This document shows, in pieces, positions 59,801 through 64,000 of a DNA stretch of 64,000 nucleotides (its first letter is position 1; the number at the start of each line of letters is the position of its first letter). The notes beneath the pieces are model-generated. The model saw only the letters and a list, made by a program, of their open reading frames with translations, was not told where the DNA came from and ran no database searches. Made by a program: the position numbers and the translations under genes. Origin of the DNA: Eutreptiella sp. 'Long Island Sound 2002' (lineage: Eukaryota; Euglenozoa; Euglenophyceae; Eutreptiales; Eutreptiaceae); contig OZ038394.1 in NCBI GenBank assembly GCA_964036045.1, positions 3,186,399-3,250,398 of the forward strand, read 5' to 3'.

Positions 59801-61817
59801 TGTGTGAACCGGCTTGAAGCTCCATTGTCGAACTGGGTTGAACATCATTGTGTGAACCGGCTTGGATCTCCATTGTGTGAACCGGCTTGAACATCATTGT
59901 GTGAACTAGCTTGAAGCTCCGTTGTGTGAACCGGCTTGGATCTCCATTGTGTGAACCGGCTTGGATCTCCATTGTGTGAACCGGCTTGAACATCATTGTG
60001 TGAACTAGCTTGAAGCTCCATTGTGTGAACCGGCTTGGATCTATGTTGTGTGAAACGGCTTGGATCTCCATTGTGTGAACCGGCTTGGATCTCCATTGTG
60101 TGAACCGGCTTGGATCTCCATTGTGTGAACCGGCTTGGATCTCCATTGTGTGAACCGGCTTGGATCTCCATTGTGTGAACTAGCTTGAAGCTCCGTTGTG
60201 TGAACCGGCTTGGATCTCCATTATGTGAACCGGCTTGGATCTCCATTGTGTGAACCGGCTTGGATCTCCATTGTGTGAACCGGCTTGGATCTCCATTGTG
60301 TGAACCGGCTTGAAGCTCCATTGTGTGAACCGGCTTGAAGCTCCATTGTGTGAACCGGCTTGAACATCAATGTGTGAACCGGCTTGGATCTCCATTGTGT
60401 GAACCGGCTTGAACATCATTGTGTGAACTAGCTTGAAGCTCCGTTGTGTGAAACGGCTTGGATCTCCATTGTGTTAACCGGCTTGGATCTCCATTGAGAG
60501 AACCGGCTTGAACATCATTGTGTGAACTAGCGTGAAGCTCCATTGTGTGAACCGGCTTGGATCCATATTGTGTGAACTAACTTGAACCTCCATTGTGTGA
60601 AACGGCTTGGATCTCCATTGTGTGAACCGGCTTGGATCTCCATTATGTGAACCGGCTTGGATCTCCATTGTGTGAACCGGCTTGAAGCTCCATTGTGTAA
60701 ACCGGCTTGGATCTATATTGTGTGAACTAGCTTGAACCTCCATTGTGTGAACCGGCTTGGATCTCCATTGTGTGAACCGGCTTGGATCTCCATTGTGTGA
60801 ACCGGCTTGGATCTCCATTGTGTGAACCGGCTTGGATCTCCATTGTGTGAACCGGCTTGAACATCATTGTGTGAACCGGCTTGGATCTCCATTGTGTGAA
60901 CCGGCTTGAACATCATTGTGTGAACTAGCTTGAAGCTCCGTTGTGTGAACCGGCTTGGATCTCCATTGTGTGAACCGGCTTGGATCTCCATTGTGTGAAC
61001 CGGCTTGAACATCATTGTGTGAACTAGCTTGAAGCTCCATTGTGTGAACCGGCTTGGATCTATGTTGTGTGAACCGGCTTGGATCTATATTGTGTGAAAC
61101 GGCTTGGATCTCCATTGTGTGAACCAGCTTGGATCTCCATTGTGTGAACCGGCTTGGATCTCCATTGTGTGAACCGGCTTGAACATCATTGTGTGAACTA
61201 GCTTGAACCTCCGTTGTGTGAACCGGCTTGGATCTCCATTATGTGAACCGGCTTGGATCTGCATTGTGTGAACCGGCTTGGATCTCCATTGTGTAAACCG
61301 GCTTGGATCTCCATTGTGTGAACCGGCTTGGATCTCCATTATGTGAACCGGCTTGGATCTCCATTGTCTGAACCGGCTTGGAGCTGCGTTGCGTGAACTG
61401 GCTTGGATATGCATTGTGTGAACCCGCTTGGATCTCCATTGTGTGAACCGGCTTGGATCTCCATTGTGTGAACCGGCTTTGGATCTCCATTGTGTGAACC
61501 AGCTTGGATCTCCATTGTGTGAACCGGCTTGGATCCCCATTATGTGAACCGGCTTGGATCTCCATTGTGTGAACCGGCTTTGGATCTCCATGGTGCGAAC
61601 CGGCTTGGATCTCCATTGTGTGAACCGGCTTTGGATCTCCATTGTGTGAACCAGCTTGGATCTCCATTGTGTGAACCGGCTTGGATCTCCATTGTGTGAA
61701 CCGGCTTGGATCTCCATTGTGTGAACCGGCTTTGGATCTCCATGGTGCGAACCGGCTTGGATCTCCATTGTGTGAACCGGCTTGGATCTCCATTGTGTGA
61801 ACTGGCTTGGATCTCCA

Positions 61818-62270
61818 AGGCAGGTCATTGTGGGGCAGGTACCATACCTTGGCACCCCAGCTGTGGCGTGTCCATGGTTTGATGGTGTGAAGTGAAACGG
61901 CCGGGTGGAAAGATGGGCGTCGTGGGGTCCACAATGGACATGGGGCACCCGTTGAACGGCCAGGACGAGCCATCCGAACCACACGGGGTCCATCACCTAG
62001 CACTGTAAGGCAATGGACATGTACACAGTGGCAAGGAAACCGGAACGGCCGGGTGGGAAGATTGACGTCGTGGGGTCCACAGTAGACTTGGAGCACCTAC
62101 TGAACGGCCATGAAGGGCGATTGTACCCACGCGGGGTCCACCGGTTGCTTGCCCGGGTTCTCGCCCCATGCATGTGCATGGGGACTCTTACCGCCGATAA
62201 GACACAATGCGTAGCCGGGAGTACTCGGGGGCCTTTGTGCCCTTAGACATAAATCTCACCCGTGTCGGCA
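61818..62270 (+). repeat. Array-flanking direct duplication, 148-bp offset
   Basis: ACGGCCGGGTGG, GTCGTGGGGTCCACA, TGAACGGCCA and CGGGGTCCA occur in order from 61897 and again from 62045. Each copy is about 105 bp and the copies are about 80 percent alike by eye. This is the first non-satellite sequence right of the array; its relation to the satellite unit is not evident. Confidence 0.65.
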
Positions 62271-62489
62271 ATGCATGTTGTTTGCTGGTTCGTGCCATTG
62301 TGCTACGAAGCATGCCATGGAGAAGGGGCCACCGACGGCTACATGTCGCAAATGGCATGTTGGACATGGGCTAGTACCCCGAATAGCCAAACAGAGGAAT
62401 GCCAACGAGTGCCAAAGGCATGTTATGTGGTGGGAAAAGCGTGATTATGTGTGGTACGTGCGACATGGGAAGAAAAGTTTTTTCTATAG
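62271..62489. other. Spacer right of the array
   Basis: Part of a 350-codon plus frame (62275-63327) that runs through the repeats to its right. Because most of that frame consists of dispersed repeat I do not call it a gene. Confidence 0.4.
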
Positions 62490-62560
62490 GACCCACTTTT
62501 TTTCGTACCCCCCCCCCCTAGGGGGGGTCACCCCCGAAAAAAATATCCCACCCGGTATCA
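62490..62560 (+). repeat. C11-TA-G7 palindromic element, copy 2
   Basis: TTTTTTTCGTA, 11 C, TA, 7 G, then CCCCCGAAAAAAATATCCCA and CCC. Same order and spacing as 28790-28860. Another C run follows at about 62576-62587. Confidence 0.75.
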
Positions 62561-62612
62561 AACAAAATTTTCTTCCCCCCCCCCCCCTGACCAGCCCTAA
62601 GGGGGAAAAGGA

Positions 62613-63006
62613 CATATGGTGGACGGCCGGGACAACGCGTGGAGGAGTAGGGCACCTGGGCCTCACGCGCACAGAAACACACAGCGAGGCAGGCTATAGA
62701 CGGCCTGTGGACAGAGGCGCGTGGACAGCAAAAACAGTCAAACGACCCCAGCAACAACCAGCACATCTTCAATACGCCAACTATTGGGCGCCGCTGACGC
62801 GCAAACGGCACATCCTGCCACATCCAGCACAGCCCCACCACACCAACCACTGGGCTCCGCGAACGCGGAAACGACACCAGCAAGAGCACCGGCCGCAGCG
62901 GCCGACAGAAAGCAGCAACCCGACGCAACATGCGAAGGGAAGAACGGGTGACTGTCCAGGCCCTGTAAAGGAACAACAACCAGACGGAATGTCACACAGG
63001 GGGGGC
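62613..63006 (+). repeat. Dispersed repeat family A, copy 2
   Basis: Full-length relative of 9147-9537 with scattered substitutions. It ends in a G run, followed by GGCAGGCAAGAGAAGGGACC, a module also present at about 26972-26995 next to the CCCH-finger frame. Confidence 0.8.
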
Positions 63007-63087
63007 AGGCAAGAGAAGGGACCTCCAACAAAACCGGGGTGGGCAGAACCAAGGATGACGGCGCGATCATGGTGCAGTGTAAATCAC

Positions 63088-63440
63088 CCGGGACACCATG
63101 CGGAGCAGGGCACGTGGGGCTCACGCACACAAAAACGCAGCGAGGCAGGTTGTGGACGGCCTGAGGACGGAGCTGTGACAGCAAAAACAGTCAAACGACC
63201 CCAGCAACAACCAGCACAACCCCAGTGCGCCAACTACTGGGCGCCGCTGACGCGCAAACGGCACATCCTGCCACATCCAGCACAGCCCCAGCACACCAAC
63301 CACTGGGCTCCACGAATGCGGAAATGACACCAGCAAGAGCACCCGCCGCAGCGGCCGACAGAAAGCAGCGACAGAAGAACGGGTGACTGTCCAGGCCCCC
63401 GTAAAGAAACAACAACCAGACGGAACATCACACAGGGGGT
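63088..63440 (+). repeat. Dispersed repeat family A, copy 3
   Basis: Starts within the family A sequence (CCGGGACACCATGCGGAGCA) and ends at CATCACACAGGGGG. Compared with copy 1 it lacks 18 bp near 63370, a multiple of three. It is tandem to copy 2 with about 80 bp between them. Confidence 0.8.
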
Positions 63441-63515
63441 GGAGATTTCGCCGTTCAGAAACGTGGCGAAGTCTTCCTTCAATGAGCTTTTGAGGCCCGG
63501 CCCTGGACCACTGAT

Positions 63516-63920
63516 ATGTGTGAGGAGCAGCTGCACCATGAGATCCAGCCGAAAGGGGGGAAACCAGCCAGAATGGAAACCCCCTCCCTGGTTCAAGCAC
63601 CCCCGACCGCACCGCGTGGTATTGTCTTTCAGATGTCACCTAAATCAGCGTTTTTATCGAAGTTTGCACCGAAGTCAGACCAGTCCGACAACCCGCAAAG
63701 CCCCATATCGGGTGCCTCTTCATCACCAACCGGTTCCTCTTCATCGCCAACGCTTCCGCGCTCGGGTTCATCCCCCACCTTCAGCAAATGGTCCCGCACG
63801 AAGGCGGTGATCGGTTTGGTGCGACAGCAGAAGTATGTCAACAATGGCGGAGCGTTTGGGACAGGCTTTTCACATTGTGCAGAGCAGAGGTCGGTGGGAA
63901 GATGGTGCTCGTTTTCATGA
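63516..63920 (+). CDS. Ser-rich exon-like ORF, possible 5' coding exon
   Basis: A 134-codon frame. The well-behaved part begins after an acceptor-like ATTGTCTTTCAG at 63633 with ATG 63634: MSPKSAFLSKFAPKSDQSDN, a Ser/Pro-rich linker (SGASSSPTGSSSSPTLPRSG) and FSKWSRTKAVIGLVRQQKYV. Ser/Pro-rich disordered text followed by a basic segment is common at N-termini of signalling proteins, but no domain is identified. An exon end could lie near 63890; the open frame ends at UGA 63918-63920. The gene would continue beyond the window. Confidence 0.4.
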   Translation: MCEEQLHHEIQPKGGKPARMETPSLVQAPPTAPRGIVFQMSPKSAFLSKFAPKSDQSDNPQSPISGASSSPTGSSSSPTLPRSGSSPTFSKWSRTKAVIGLVRQQKYVNNGGAFGTGFSHCAEQRSVGRWCSFS

Positions 63921-64000
63921 AAACGAAACAGTGCGTTGATGTCGGCTGGTGATGCCAGTGTGCGTTGTTGAGCTCTGTTACAGGGCGTCTGGGGTTTGGA
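63921..64000. other. Window end, no feature seen
   Basis: 80 bases without repeat or clear coding signal; possibly intron of the preceding exon-like frame. Confidence 0.3.

Larger units (their letters stand above)
31342..61817 (+). repeat. 30.5-kb minisatellite array, 25-bp unit, about 1,200 copies
   Basis: Head-to-tail units of 25 bp: GGATCTCCA followed by TTGTGTGAACCGGCTT. Recurrent unit types differ in the first half: GGATCTCC, GAAGCTCC, GAACCTCCG, GGATCTATA/GGATCTATG, and a 24-bp type beginning GAACATCA. The second half varies mainly at CCGG (CTAG, CCAG, CTGG, CGTC, ACGG). The types occur in recurring strings, for example 24-bp GAACATCA with CTAG followed by GAAGCTCCG, so higher-order units exist. 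No other sequence interrupts the array. Because 25 is one more than a multiple of three, the minus strand gives the same cyclic 25-residue peptide in every frame, which explains the many apparent ORFs there. No transcript signal is visible. This is likely a satellite with chromatin or structural behaviour, not genes. Confidence 0.95.

Noticed and set aside
31342-61817. Dozens of minus-strand ORFs of 60-320 codons in the array as a giant repeat-protein family
   Set aside because: All are the same 25-residue cycle forced by a 25-nt unit; stops from the 24-bp and TTATGTG variants fall in every frame, and no frame is favoured.
31342-61817. CRISPR array
   Set aside because: There are no unique spacers between direct repeats; units are contiguous variants of one sequence, and the context is eukaryotic.
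62275-63327. 350-codon plus-strand ORF as a gene
   Set aside because: It consists mostly of two copies of dispersed family A and a C11-TA-G7 element; the open frame follows from GC-rich repeats.
1-64000. rRNA operon, bacterial promoters, ribosome binding sites or operons
   Set aside because: No such sequences were found, and splicing signals and repeat content indicate a eukaryotic nuclear genome.

Overview
This is nuclear DNA of a eukaryote, not bacterial or viral DNA. It has GT..AG exon/intron boundaries with matching codon phase, very low gene density, many dispersed repeats, dozens of C or G runs of 8-14 bases, and one tandem array of about 30.5 kb filling nearly half of the window. There is no operon structure, no rRNA and no convincing tRNA. 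I cannot name the species. The most informative clue is the apparent codon usage: three long plus-strand frames (4574-6328, 26730-28865, 29887-31398) run 500-711 codons without UGA but are crossed by 20 UAA/UAG codons. One UAA sits exactly where a Ulp1-type protease should carry its catalytic glutamine. UAR=Gln is established for some ulvophycean green algae (Dasycladales, Cladophorales, Trentepohliales), ciliates and some metamonads. Large GC-rich introns would fit an alga better than a ciliate. The alternative is a standard-code genome with decayed genes.

Layout. 0.3-1.6 kb: a minus-strand coding-like remnant. 1.9-2.35 kb: an imperfect 42-44 bp inverted repeat. 4.6-6.3 kb: a Ulp1/C48-like cysteine protease whose 3' end runs into a 212-bp tandem repeat; a third copy of that repeat is interrupted until about 7.03 kb. 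8.5-28.9 kb: a GC-rich patchwork of exon-like, Ser/Pro-rich plus-strand ORFs, dispersed repeats and homopolymer runs. It includes a two-exon junction with matching phase (14601-15402 / 16096-16207), a head-to-head inverted minisatellite (11.74-12.56 kb) and a long frame with a CCCH zinc finger (26.9-28.9 kb). 29.9-31.4 kb: a 457-codon orphan gene whose last codons lie in the array. 31.34-61.82 kb: a minisatellite of about 1,200 units of 25 (sometimes 24 or 26) nt with higher-order structure. 61.9-64 kb: a 148-bp spaced duplication, two more copies of the dispersed family seen at 9.1 kb, and the start of another Ser-rich coding exon.

I see no coherent pathway. The protease, the CCCH-finger frame and the orphan gene are plausibly proteins of transposable elements or fast-evolving lineage-specific genes, but only the protease and zinc-finger assignments rest on recognisable motifs. 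Apparent minus-strand ORFs inside the array follow from its 25-nt period and are not annotated as genes.
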